From the NCBI RefSeq assembly GCF_003390925.1, contig NZ_QUBS01000090.1, positions 62,001 through 126,000 on the forward strand: 64,000 nt of DNA, given 5' to 3'. Below, in pieces: positions 1-9,919 of this stretch. Each line of letters opens with the position of its first letter. Positions within the stretch are counted from its first letter, which is position 1. Position numbers and translations under genes: made by a program. Below the pieces are notes generated by a model, which saw only the letters and a program-made list of their open reading frames with translations, was not told the origin of the DNA and ran no database searches. The stretch comes from Trinickia diaoshuihuensis (GTDB lineage: Bacteria > Pseudomonadota > Gammaproteobacteria > Burkholderiales > Burkholderiaceae).

Positions 1-1823
<1,823 letters not shown>

Positions 1824-1848
1824 CTAAAGACCACTTCCGGTCACGCTC

Positions 1849-3078
1849 ATGACATTGTTTAGCCGATTACCCTTCGTACGTTTCACCGTCTTCTCGACAC
1901 TCCTGCTGGCCGCATGTTTCGCCGCAAGCGCACCGTCCCGCGCAGAGAGCATCACCGCCCCCGAGCAACCGCAGCCCGTGCTCGACTGCGAATTGCGGAC
2001 GGGCGCCTGCGGACCGTGGAAATTCGCCGGGCAAACAACCTATGCGTTCGCGAACAGCGCGGATCGCAATCACGCCCACGATGTTTTTCGGCTCTGGGCG
2101 GATGGCGAGAACGCCTACGTCGGAGTCAACATGCGCTGGGATCTGGTGCGTCTCATGTCGCCCCCGACGTCGGGCCCCCTTGGGAATCCTTTGTACGAAT
2201 GCGATGCGCGCAACGCGAAATGCGAGCTCGTCAAGATGGATGACGAGCAGCGCGTAACGCACATCCTCGGCGGCCACGGGGATGACAGGGTGGCCGAAGT
2301 CGAAACCTATAGCGGCGACAGCCTTAATTCATTCGAGCCTTCATACGCACGATCAACCGATCGCGGCCGTACGTGGTCCACGATCAAACTGCCCACTGCG
2401 TGCACGCAGCGAGCGTCCTGCACCTTCGCATTCCCGGCCCCTCACCGATACTTGCTGCTCGTGACCGATATCCTCGACGACTCGTTCGACGCATGGAAGA
2501 CGCGAATCTTCCTATCGAACGACGACGCGCGAACGTGGTCGCCTCTGACGCAGGGCGAGGGCATTGCCGCGTTCGGATGGAACGCCGCGATCACGGCCCA
2601 TGCCGTCAACCTGGTACAAGGGCGGGACGACGGAGCCAAGTCGATCGTACAAATCGACGAAACCGGGAAAACAGCCACGTTGTTGAGCAACGCGGATCAA
2701 CTGCGCGGCCGGGTCAATCTTCTGCTCGCCCAAGGCGATACGCTCTATGCGCTGCTCGATAGCGGCGCGTATCCGGCTCCCGGCGCACGCCTTTATGCCG
2801 TCAAAGACGGGGCTGCCGCCGCGGTTTGGACAAGCAACGAGAACGCGGGTCGTGCCTGGGCGACGCCCGAATTGCTCGCGGTCGAAACATGGGATAAGAA
2901 TGAAATGATCGCGTCGGAAGGGGAATTTCGCACCAAGCTTCACGTCAGCACCGACCATGGCGCCCATTGGCGGCGTTACGTGATGCCGAACGAACTCGTC
3001 AACAGCGAGGTAACAGTGACGGGCCGCCGTATCTGGGCCGTATCGGGCAAGGGAATTGCCTACCTCGACGTGCGTTGA
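1849..3078 (+). CDS. Secreted sialidase-like (BNR repeat) beta-propeller protein
   Basis: 409 residues. The first ~33 residues form a signal peptide (hydrophobic FTVFSTLLLAACFAASA followed by PSRAES), so the product is probably periplasmic or exported. The mature part carries at least three Asp-box-like motifs of the S-x-D-x-G-x-T-W type, namely STDRGRTW, SNDDARTW and STDHGAHW, spaced as in sialidase or VPS10-like beta-propellers. I do not see the arginine triad or the FRIP motif of true sialidases, so enzymatic activity is not supported. Six cysteines lie in the N-terminal half, for example DCELRTGAC and ECDARNAKC, consistent with disulfides in the periplasm. The gene stands alone between divergent katG and a GNAT gene. 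The specific function is unknown. Confidence 0.8.
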   Translation: MTLFSRLPFVRFTVFSTLLLAACFAASAPSRAESITAPEQPQPVLDCELRTGACGPWKFAGQTTYAFANSADRNHAHDVFRLWADGENAYVGVNMRWDLVRLMSPPTSGPLGNPLYECDARNAKCELVKMDDEQRVTHILGGHGDDRVAEVETYSGDSLNSFEPSYARSTDRGRTWSTIKLPTACTQRASCTFAFPAPHRYLLLVTDILDDSFDAWKTRIFLSNDDARTWSPLTQGEGIAAFGWNAAITAHAVNLVQGRDDGAKSIVQIDETGKTATLLSNADQLRGRVNLLLAQGDTLYALLDSGAYPAPGARLYAVKDGAAAAVWTSNENAGRAWATPELLAVETWDKNEMIASEGEFRTKLHVSTDHGAHWRRYVMPNELVNSEVTVTGRRIWAVSGKGIAYLDVR

Positions 3079-3175
3079 GCGCCGCGCGAGCGGCCGGCCC
3101 CTGGCACCGCCGCTTGCTTGAATGCCGAAGGCAATACACTGCCGCACATCGACCCACTCGCACCGTTGCATTCCC

Positions 3176-3745
3176 ATGCCGCTACCCGACGTCTCCACGC
3201 TCACGACCGCACGTCTCACGCTGCGCCCCCTTCGACCGGAAGACGCCGGCGCGATGTTCGCGATGTATTCGAATACCGAATTCATGCGCTACTGGTCGTT
3301 TCCCGTCATGAAGCGCTACGAGCAAGCGGTCGATTACGTCGCCTGCCGTATCCAAGGCTCGGCGACGCAAACCGAGATCTTTTGGGCCATCGATCTCGCG
3401 GCGACGCATGAAATGATCGGCACCTGTTGCCTATTCAACGCGGACCCGGTCTCCAGACACGCGGAAATCGGCTTCGGCTTGCACCGCCCCTTCTGGGGCC
3501 GCGGCTATATGACCGAAGCCGCGCAAGCTGCTGTCGATTGCGGGTTCGACGCGTTGAACTTGCATCGCATCGAAGCGGAAATCGACCCGCGCAATACCGC
3601 GTCGGCACGCGTGCTGGAGCGCCTCGGCTTCATCAAGGAAGGGTTACTGCGCGAGCGTTGGATCATCGACGGCGAAATATCGGACGGAGCTATTTACGGA
3701 CTTTTGCGCAGCGACCGGCGCCCGGGTGTCGCCCATGGTCGATAG
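3176..3745 (+). CDS. GNAT N-acetyltransferase, RimJ/RimL-like
   Basis: 189 residues counted from the ATG at 3176 (MPLPDVSTLTTARLTLRPL). An upstream in-frame ATG at 3122 would add 18 residues with no family resemblance, so it was not used. TTARLTLRPLRPEDA is the typical opening of Acetyltransf_3 proteins, followed by EIGFGLHRPFWGRGYMTEA, which is the acetyl-CoA pyrophosphate loop region (R-G-x-G/A type), then NLHRIEAEIDPRNTASARV and LERLGFIKEGLLRERW. These are the hallmarks of the family that acetylates ribosomal protein N-termini or small amines. The substrate here cannot be told from sequence. The gene ends four bases before the convergent nitrilase-like gene. Confidence 0.9.
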   Translation: MPLPDVSTLTTARLTLRPLRPEDAGAMFAMYSNTEFMRYWSFPVMKRYEQAVDYVACRIQGSATQTEIFWAIDLAATHEMIGTCCLFNADPVSRHAEIGFGLHRPFWGRGYMTEAAQAAVDCGFDALNLHRIEAEIDPRNTASARVLERLGFIKEGLLRERWIIDGEISDGAIYGLLRSDRRPGVAHGR

Positions 3746-3748
3746 CCG

Positions 3749-4708
3749 CTAACGCAGCGGCCGCCTTCTGCCGACGACCGCAAAGCTCACCGCTACCGAT
3801 CCGCGCGCGCAGGCCTCGCGCTCGGGTTGCGGCCACGGCCGCACATCGCCCGAGGGTTGCGCTTCCGACGCGTTCAACGACGCGTAGAGTTCGGGCCTGC
3901 GCGCGGCGAGCCAGCGGCGTGCGTCGCTGTGTTGCGCGAGGGCTGGATCGATCGACGCCGTCGCCACGGGCCGCTGCGGGCGCTCGCCTTGCGCGATGAC
4001 CTGGCCGCACGGGTCGGCGATCAACGCCACGCCCGGCGTGCACGCTCCTTTGCGCGCGGCTTGCGCATCGCTCAGCACGGCGAACATTCCATTGTCGCCG
4101 GCGCGAGCCGGAATCGAACGGGCGAACCACGCCGGATCGGGCGACGCATCGGTCCGCCCCGCGCTGCTGCGATGCGGCGCGACGAGCAACGTCGCGCCCT
4201 TGAGCGCGGTCACGCGCGCATTCTCCGGCATGTAGTTGTCCGCGCCGATCAAGATGCTCATCTTGATCCCCCACGGCGTATCGAACACCTCGAACCGCGC
4301 ACCGCTCTGTAAATGCGGACTCTCCATCGAGTACACCTTGCGGTGCACATGCCGCGCGCCGCCGGGCATGCAAACGACGTAGCTGTTGTAGAGCGCGCCA
4401 TCGTCCGCCCGCTCGACCCAACCGACACCGGCCGCCACGCCGGTCGTTTCCACGGCGCATGCGACTGCCTCGATCGAAGGTCCGTCGAGCGGCTCCGAAA
4501 GCGCTTCGAGTTCCGCGCGCCGAAGCCTCTCCACGCGGGCCGCGCCGACGAGGCTCATCTCGGGAAACACCGCCAAGCCCACCCGGTCACGGGCAAGCGC
4601 GCTCAAGTGCTCGGCGATCGCGCCGAACGGCGGCTGCCGTCCGGCGGCGCAAGCCGCGGTAAACGGCAACGCGGCAACACGCAGAGGCGAAACGGAATGG
4701 CTCGACAT
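3749..4708 (-). CDS. Nitrilase-superfamily protein lacking the catalytic cysteine
   Basis: 319 residues from the ATG at 4708 (MSSHSVSPLRVAALPF); a longer frame reaches into the divergent LysR gene and is rejected. The carbon-nitrogen hydrolase fold is clear: catalytic Glu in LAVFPEMSLVG (about residue 50), Lys in HRKVYSM (about 124), and the nucleophile region IKMSILIGADNYMPENAR. In active family members the last motif reads I-C-Y/F-D-x-x-F-P-E, but here the Cys position is Gly (about residue 155, codon GGC at 4244-4246). Downstream family features (NGMFAVLSD, ALIADPCGQVIAQG) are kept. The protein therefore looks like a pseudoenzyme or one with different chemistry. It is transcribed away from the LysR gene at 4803 with 94 bp between them, so that regulator may control it. 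Confidence 0.88.
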   Translation of the reverse strand: MSSHSVSPLRVAALPFTAACAAGRQPPFGAIAEHLSALARDRVGLAVFPEMSLVGAARVERLRRAELEALSEPLDGPSIEAVACAVETTGVAAGVGWVERADDGALYNSYVVCMPGGARHVHRKVYSMESPHLQSGARFEVFDTPWGIKMSILIGADNYMPENARVTALKGATLLVAPHRSSAGRTDASPDPAWFARSIPARAGDNGMFAVLSDAQAARKGACTPGVALIADPCGQVIAQGERPQRPVATASIDPALAQHSDARRWLAARRPELYASLNASEAQPSGDVRPWPQPEREACARGSVAVSFAVVGRRRPLR

Positions 4709-4802
4709 GGCATGGAGGAATCGGCGATGGGATAGCGCTATTGGAGCGCCGGCCATTCGATTAGTAAAATGAATGCTTTTACCGATTCGATTCCTGAAAC
4801 GA

Positions 4803-5696
4803 ATGGATCTCAAACTACTGCGCGCGTTTCTGACCGTGTCGGAACTCAAGCACTTCGGGCGCGCGGCCGATGCCTTGCACACGAGTCAGCCGGCGCTGAG
4901 CAAGCAAATCGGTGCGCTCGAGACGAGCCTCGGCGCGCGGCTTTTCGAACGCGGCAGACATGGCGCTCAGTTGACGACATTCGGCGCAGACTTTTTGCCC
5001 GATGCCGCCGCGCTCGTGCGCGACGCCGACGACATTTTGTTGCGCGCGAAAGAGGCGAGCGGCGGCAAGCGCGGCCGGCTGCGCGTAGGCCTATGTCTAT
5101 CCGTGCTGACGATCGCCCCACGCCTGATCGCCGACTTCCGGCGGTCGCATCCGAACGTCATTGTCTCGCTCGTCGATTTGTCGTCGGCCGAACAAACGCG
5201 CCGGCTGCTGGCGGGAACGCTCGACGTCGGCTTCATGCGCATGTCGGGCAGCGACGAACTCGCCACGGTGCCGATCATCGATGAATCGCTCGCCCTCGCG
5301 ATCCCGCAAGAAGCGAAGATCAAGCGGCTGCCGGCCGATCTGAAGGTGCTCAACGAGATCGGCTTTGTCTCGCTAACCCGCGCGCGCCAGGCAGGTACGG
5401 CCGATCAGGTCGATCGATGGTGCGCCGAGCGCGGCTTCATCCCGCGCATCGTGCAGGAGGCGCACGACGTACAGTCCGTGCTGGCAACGGTCGCGGCCGG
5501 AGTGGGCGTTGCCTTCGTTCCTTCGCGCATGCGCTACCTGCTGCGCGACGCGACGGTCCTCACGCTGCAAGGGGCGCACGCGCGTTGGCGCGTCGGGCTC
5601 GCATGGCAGGCGGGCCGCGACGATGTCGTCACGCAGCGCTTCGTCGCTTTCGCCCGCGCCGCGCTCAAGCGTCAGCGCACGCAAGCGGACAATTGA
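4803..5696 (+). CDS. LysR-family transcriptional regulator
   Basis: 297 residues from the ATG at 4803 (MDLKLLRAFLTVSELKHFGR); the ATG at 4773 only adds MLLPIRFLKR. Residues 1-60 are the winged helix-turn-helix (RAADALHTSQPALSKQIGAL, LGARLFERGRHGAQLT), followed by a LysR substrate domain from about residue 88 (RGRLRVGLCLSVLTIAPRLI) to the end, like the BenM/CatM/CbbR group in length and layout. LysR proteins usually bind a small ligand and control an adjacent divergent gene, which here is the nitrilase-like gene starting 94 bp away. The ligand cannot be predicted. Confidence 0.93.
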   Translation: MDLKLLRAFLTVSELKHFGRAADALHTSQPALSKQIGALETSLGARLFERGRHGAQLTTFGADFLPDAAALVRDADDILLRAKEASGGKRGRLRVGLCLSVLTIAPRLIADFRRSHPNVIVSLVDLSSAEQTRRLLAGTLDVGFMRMSGSDELATVPIIDESLALAIPQEAKIKRLPADLKVLNEIGFVSLTRARQAGTADQVDRWCAERGFIPRIVQEAHDVQSVLATVAAGVGVAFVPSRMRYLLRDATVLTLQGAHARWRVGLAWQAGRDDVVTQRFVAFARAALKRQRTQADN

Positions 5697-5759
5697 CCGC
5701 GCGCGAGGCGCGCCTTCGGACGAGCCGGCCGAAACCGGCCACCTGCCGATCGCGGCGCG

Positions 5760-6011
5760 CTACGATCGCTTGAACAAGCGTATGACGAACAGCAAGATGA
5801 CGGCGCCGATGACGGCGGTAATGATCGAGCCGATCCAGCCGTTGCCGAGCGATATGTGCAAGATGCCGGCGAGCCAGCCACCGATGAAGGCGCCGACGAT
5901 GCCGACGATGATGTCGACGAAGAGGCCGAAGCCGCCGCCCTTGACGAGCAGGCCCGCGAGCCATCCGGCGATAGCGCCGATGATGAGCCAAGCAATGATG
6001 CCGTGTTCCAT
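5760..6011 (-). CDS. GlsB/YeaQ/YmgE-family small membrane protein
   Basis: 83 residues from the ATG at 6011, preceded on the minus strand by a purine-rich GGGGGA site. Almost the entire chain is three glycine-rich hydrophobic helices (HGIIAWLIIGAIAGWLAGLL, then GLFVDIIVGIVGAFIGGWLA, then GWIGSIITAVIGAVILLFVI), with a KGGGFG link and a basic RLFKRS tail. This is the transglycosylase-associated / GlsB stress-response family of inner-membrane proteins, whose molecular role is poorly known and which are often induced by stationary phase or stress. It stands alone and ends 63 bp from the LysR stop. A longer reading to 6221 has no support. Confidence 0.92.
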   Translation of the reverse strand: MEHGIIAWLIIGAIAGWLAGLLVKGGGFGLFVDIIVGIVGAFIGGWLAGILHISLGNGWIGSIITAVIGAVILLFVIRLFKRS

Positions 6012-6262
6012 ATTTCCCCCGCTTCCGGTTATTGACGCGTTGCATGATTCGAAGATTCCGCCCCCCGCTCGAATAATTAGGGGACAATCCTGCACTCTAG
6101 ACGAGATGTGCGACCGGCACCGGTAATTTTTGTTAAGCGCGCTCGGTCGAGCACGCGGCACCACCCGGCACGGGGTCGACGCGCACGGCGTCTCGCGGCC
6201 GAACAGGCATGCGGCCTGCAACGTTCGTATGCATTAGGGATGCGAACCTACGGGGTGGATGG

Positions 6263-7171
6263 ATGAGTTCCTTTTCGCTGAGTCGCTTGCCGCGCGCCGC
6301 GCGTTCGGAAGGTGCTTGCGCCATCGATGCGGTGCAGCACTTCGGCAACGATCGGTGTACGACGATGGCGGCGGGCATCGCCTTCTACTCGGCGTTCTCG
6401 CTCGCACCGATGCTCGTCATGGTCATCGCCGTGGCAGGCTGGTTCTTCGGCGCCAATGCGATCCGTGGGCAAATTTTCCAAGACGCGCACTTACTGATCG
6501 GCGACGAAGCGGCCGCGGCCGTCCAAATGATCGTGGCCAATGCGCACTCGAACAGCGATTCGGGCGGAATGGCCGCGGTCATTTCCTTCGCGGCCCTGGC
6601 GCTCGGCGCTTCGGCGACGTTCGCGTCGCTGAACACGGCGCTCTCGGTCGTCTGGCCGGCCGACGCCTCGACGCGCGTCTCGAGCGTCCTCGCGCTCGTG
6701 AAGGTCAGATTGATTTCGTTCGGCCTCGTGCTGGGCGTCGCGTTTCTCGCGATCGTCTCGCTCGTGCTCGACACCGTCGTGACCTATATCGGCGATTGGC
6801 TGCTCGGCGGCACCCCGTTCGTCGTCATCGGCAATATCCTGCAACTCGTACTCGGCATCGTGGTGCTTGCATTCGCATTCGCCGCGTTACTCAAGTTCTT
6901 GCCCGATGCCCGTGTCGCATGGCACGACGCATTGACGGGCGGAATCGTCGCCGCATTGCTGTTCACTGCGGGCAAAAAGATCTTCGCGCTTTATCTCGCG
7001 CATGCCGGACTTTCGAATGCGTTCGGTGCCGCGGGATCGCTGGCGGTGCTATTGATGTGGCTGTACTTTTCGGCCGCCGTTTTGTTGCTCGGTGCTGAAT
7101 ATGCCGCGGCACGAGGGCGCCGTCACGGTCGGGTGCAATTGCGCGGAGCGAACGATAAGGCTGATGATTAG
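6263..7171 (+). CDS. YihY/BrkB-family inner-membrane protein
   Basis: 302 residues from the ATG at 6263, which follows a GGGGTGGA site; an earlier in-frame start at 6209 gives a non-conserved leader. The protein has the family opening HFGNDRCTTMAAGIAFYSAF and about six membrane spans (around residues 35-60, 100-125, 140-165, 180-205, 215-240 and 250-280), with the conserved LLKFLPDARVAWHDALTGG and AGSLAVLLMWLYFSAAVLLLGAEY segments near the end. The family was first annotated as ribonuclease BN by mistake; these are polytopic membrane proteins of uncertain function. It starts 251 bp from divergent glsB-like and is not in an operon. Confidence 0.93.
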   Translation: MSSFSLSRLPRAARSEGACAIDAVQHFGNDRCTTMAAGIAFYSAFSLAPMLVMVIAVAGWFFGANAIRGQIFQDAHLLIGDEAAAAVQMIVANAHSNSDSGGMAAVISFAALALGASATFASLNTALSVVWPADASTRVSSVLALVKVRLISFGLVLGVAFLAIVSLVLDTVVTYIGDWLLGGTPFVVIGNILQLVLGIVVLAFAFAALLKFLPDARVAWHDALTGGIVAALLFTAGKKIFALYLAHAGLSNAFGAAGSLAVLLMWLYFSAAVLLLGAEYAAARGRRHGRVQLRGANDKADD

Positions 7172-7548
7172 CGTGCGCCGGGCGGCACAACATATCCAAT
7201 AGAGTTTGTCCACTCGCCCAATGTGCGACACCCAGTGCGCATCGCGAGCCGTGGATGTGCATGGGCGCACTGCTATCGTCAAGGCACGCCGCTTTGTCGC
7301 GCGTTCCGCGAACCCGCGCGGTGCGCGATGCCCAGCCGTTGGGAAAAGTTGCGTCGTTGCGTCGCAATTTTGCACTTTCGCCAATTCAGTATTTCAAACG
7401 CCACAATAATCGTATATGCCATTTTTACGCGAATCCGGCGGACGTGTTTCCTTTTGACGACACTCCTTTTTTTCCCGTTCGTTGTTTCCACCACGTTGCG
7501 CTATTCTCCTTTCCGCAACTTCTAATAATCGCTTCGCGTGGAGAAATG
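7172..7548 (+). promoter_or_regulatory. Porin upstream region (about 375 bp without a gene)
   Basis: No convincing coding frame is present. The last ~200 bases (7350-7545) are distinctly richer in A/T than the surroundings, as expected for a strong porin promoter with a long 5' leader. TTGCAC at 7369 and TATATG at 7413 resemble sigma-70 elements, but their spacing to each other does not fit, so I do not assign a precise promoter. The ribosome site GGAG at 7540 sits five bases before the preferred ATG at 7549. Confidence 0.4.
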
Positions 7549-8709
7549 ATGAAAAAAATCGCTTTGTCAACCCTCTCGCTCGCCCTGCTCGGCGCTGCCG
7601 GTGCTGCGCACGCTCAATCGAGCGTGACGCTTTATGGCGTGATCGATGATTCGATTACGTACGTGCATAACGCGCAAGGTAGCAAGAACCTCTGGGCGCT
7701 CGGCAATTCGAGCGGCGGCGACTTGGCCGGCACGCGTTGGGGATTGAAGGGTCAAGAAGATCTGGGCGGCGGTCTGGCTGCGATCTTCCAATTGGAAAAC
7801 GGCTTTGATCCGGCGAACGGCCACCTCAATCAGGGCGGCCGTGAATTCGGCCGTCAAGCGTTCGTCGGTTTGACGAGCCAAACGTACGGTACGTTGACGC
7901 TCGGCCGTCAATACGACCCGGTGGTCGATATGGTCCAAGGGATCACGGCCGACAACTACTTCGGCAGCGCGTTCGCCACGCCGGGCGACGTCGACAACTA
8001 CGACAACAGCTCGCGTACTAACAACGCCGTCAAGTACGTTTCGCCGACATTCGCGGGCTTCCAAGCCGAAGCGATGTATGCATTCGGCGGTGTGGCGGGC
8101 TCGACCGGCTCCGGCCAAACGTGGTCGCTCGCGGCAGCGTACAACAACGGCCCGATCGCCCTCGCGGCAGGCTACTTCCATGCCGACAACACGAATACGC
8201 TGTCGGCGTTGACCAACCGTCGCACGGCCTGGGGCGGCACGTCGGACGGCCCGTTCGACATCGATCCGATCAACGATGGTTACGAAACGGCGAAGTCGAT
8301 CGGTATCGCGCGCGTCGCTGGCCAATACACGGTCGGCCCGTTCACGATGGGTCTGAGCTACAGCAACGCGCAGTACAAGCCGGACGGTTTCTCGACGTTC
8401 GGTTCGACCGAGAAGTACAACTCGGGTAGCGGCTTCTTCAACTATCAAGCAACGGCAGCGTTGCTGGTCGGCGTGGGCTACACGTACATGAAGTCGAGCG
8501 GCGATTCGTCGGCCAAGTACCATCAAGCTTCGCTGGGCGCGGACTACAACCTGTCCAAGCGTACCGACGTCTACCTCGTCGGCGCGTATCAACACGCGAG
8601 CGGCAATACGACCGGCGGCGCACCCGCAGTGGCGTCGATCGGCTCGTACGGCTACGCCGGCACGAACTCGCAAGAGCTCGTGGCTCTGGGCCTGCGTCAC
8701 AAGTTCTAA
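7549..8709 (+). CDS. Gram-negative trimeric porin (OmpC/Omp38 type)
   Basis: 386 residues with a signal peptide (MKKIALSTLSLALLGAAGAAHAQ) and the mature start SSVTLYGVIDDSITYVHN, the standard opening of Burkholderia 16-strand porins. Other family marks are GTRWGLKGQEDLGGGLAAIF, FGRQAFVGL, GTLTLGRQYDP, the repeated strands ending in aromatic residues, LSKRTDVYLVGAYQHASG and the C-terminal ALGLRHKF with terminal Phe for BAM recognition. ATG occurs twice in a row (7546 and 7549); the second leaves a better distance to GGAG. A strong terminator follows at 8761. It allows diffusion of small hydrophilic solutes through the outer membrane. It is a paralogue of the porin at 21314. Confidence 0.97.
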   Translation: MKKIALSTLSLALLGAAGAAHAQSSVTLYGVIDDSITYVHNAQGSKNLWALGNSSGGDLAGTRWGLKGQEDLGGGLAAIFQLENGFDPANGHLNQGGREFGRQAFVGLTSQTYGTLTLGRQYDPVVDMVQGITADNYFGSAFATPGDVDNYDNSSRTNNAVKYVSPTFAGFQAEAMYAFGGVAGSTGSGQTWSLAAAYNNGPIALAAGYFHADNTNTLSALTNRRTAWGGTSDGPFDIDPINDGYETAKSIGIARVAGQYTVGPFTMGLSYSNAQYKPDGFSTFGSTEKYNSGSGFFNYQATAALLVGVGYTYMKSSGDSSAKYHQASLGADYNLSKRTDVYLVGAYQHASGNTTGGAPAVASIGSYGYAGTNSQELVALGLRHKF

Positions 8710-8760
8710 TAAGTTCGCCGAGCAATCGGCGAGAACAACGCTTAGCAGTACGTTGTATCA

Positions 8761-8793
8761 AGCCAGCCGGAGTTGCTCCGGCTGGCTTTTTTT
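8761..8793 (+). terminator. Rho-independent terminator after porin
   Basis: A perfect 12-bp stem (AGCCAGCCGGAG at 8761-8772, loop TTG, CTCCGGCTGGCT at 8776-8787) runs straight into a run of T to 8793. It lies 51 bases after the porin stop and ends the porin transcript before the convergent Fic gene. Confidence 0.95.
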
Positions 8794-8839
8794 ATTGCGG
8801 CGCGCGTATGTCAGGCGTCAGCAACCGCGAGTCACGGCC

Positions 8840-9592
8840 TTACTTCGCCTCAGGATGGCACTCGACGAGAAACCGCAGCATCTCCGTCGCGTCACGATTC
8901 TGGTAGAACCGGATCATCTTTTCATTGAAAACCTGCGCTTTCGCCGCGGGAATACTTATGGCATCGATTCCATGGGACATCAGCACGCCGTTCATCATGA
9001 ACCGCGACGTGCGTTTGTTGCCGTCGAAGAAGAACTGTTGCAGCGCCCCGAAGAGGAAAAAGGCCGCACCCTTTTCGAAGGCGTCGGGCACGTCTTCGTC
9101 GAGCGCTGCCACACCTCGGCCAAACACCTCATCTAAATTTGCTCCGCCTTTGATAGTAGGCAGCGGTGTATAGCGCCCGAATTCGCCCAAACCGACGTCA
9201 GGGGTGTAGCGCCATTCATCGCCCTCGCCTCTGAAATGCCCCCACTCAAGTGCTTCGTTGCGGGCGACGAGGCCATGCAAATGCACGAAAGTCGGCTTGT
9301 CCAGACAGAACTGCCCGCTCCTCACAAGCTTGAGCAGTAGCTTTGAGCTCTCGACCAAGTTCAGAATCTGTTCCTGATCGGAAATGCGGCGACCGCCCAC
9401 CGTGATTCCGTCCAGCAACGTCTTGACTTCCGGAAAAGTAAAAGGATTGCCCTCGAGAACGCCTGCATCCCAGACGAATTCCGGAAGCATCTTATGGAAA
9501 CGGAAGCAGACTCGCTCGATCGAGTACCGTGGGATGTCGGTCGGAATAGCGGCGCGATCCCATTCGAATCCGAGCGCCTCGAAAAGCTTCAT
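8840..9592 (-). CDS. Fic-family protein with altered active-site motif
   Basis: 250 residues. The Fic core is recognisable around residues 185-200 as QFFFDGNKRTSRFMMNG. The canonical motif is H-P-F-x-D/E-G-N-G/K-R-x-x-R; here the catalytic His position is Gln (about residue 186), while D, G, N, K and R are kept. The N-terminal segment GVLEGNPFTFPEVKTLL resembles the region that holds the inhibitory helix (S/T-x-x-x-E-G/N) of autoinhibited Fic proteins, but the Ser/Thr position is Ala. The His normally acts as base in AMP transfer, so classical AMPylation is doubtful. No antitoxin-like small gene is adjacent. The same motif may be shared by a whole subfamily, which I cannot check. It converges with the porin terminator. 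Confidence 0.85.
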   Translation of the reverse strand: MKLFEALGFEWDRAAIPTDIPRYSIERVCFRFHKMLPEFVWDAGVLEGNPFTFPEVKTLLDGITVGGRRISDQEQILNLVESSKLLLKLVRSGQFCLDKPTFVHLHGLVARNEALEWGHFRGEGDEWRYTPDVGLGEFGRYTPLPTIKGGANLDEVFGRGVAALDEDVPDAFEKGAAFFLFGALQQFFFDGNKRTSRFMMNGVLMSHGIDAISIPAAKAQVFNEKMIRFYQNRDATEMLRFLVECHPEAK

Positions 9593-9919
9593 AACCTCAC
9601 CTTGCTATGCATTGCCGGCGTCGAGCCGATGACGATGCACATCATACCGTAGCCGCTTGCGCCCCCTTCCGCCCCTAGCCGCCGCGCACGCCCGCCCGAA
9701 TGCCGCCCCTTCATCGAATAACGTCTAATGAAATCGAAAGCCATTGAAATAGAGCCGAAAGCTATGTGTCGCGGACGCTTAACACTCGCATGGTCCAATG
9801 CGCCGTCCTTCCGAAAAATAACCATCGTCAACCGCACTTTCCCCCGCTGTCATTCTTTCGGGATCGAATGACGCCCCTCGCGGGCGAGGCGCGGCGACGA
9901 CAACCAGGAGTTCGTCCCC
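9593..9919. other. Intergenic region between Fic gene and acid phosphatase
   Basis: 327 bases between two divergent genes, so both promoters should lie here. No open frame with a plausible ribosome site or composition is visible. The ribosome site of the downstream gene is probably GGAG at 9904 (aaccaggag). The 9710-9850 stretch is the most A/T-rich part and the likely promoter zone. I see no repeat or RNA structure. Confidence 0.4.

Noticed and set aside
3122-3175. Longer N-terminus for the GNAT protein
   Set aside because: The extra 18 residues do not resemble the family, while MPLPDVSTLTTARL begins exactly where the fold should.
4105-4123. tRNA T-arm-like sequence on the minus strand (GTTCGATTCCGGCTC)
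   Set aside because: It lies inside the nitrilase-like coding frame and no acceptor stem, D-arm or anticodon arm can be folded around it.
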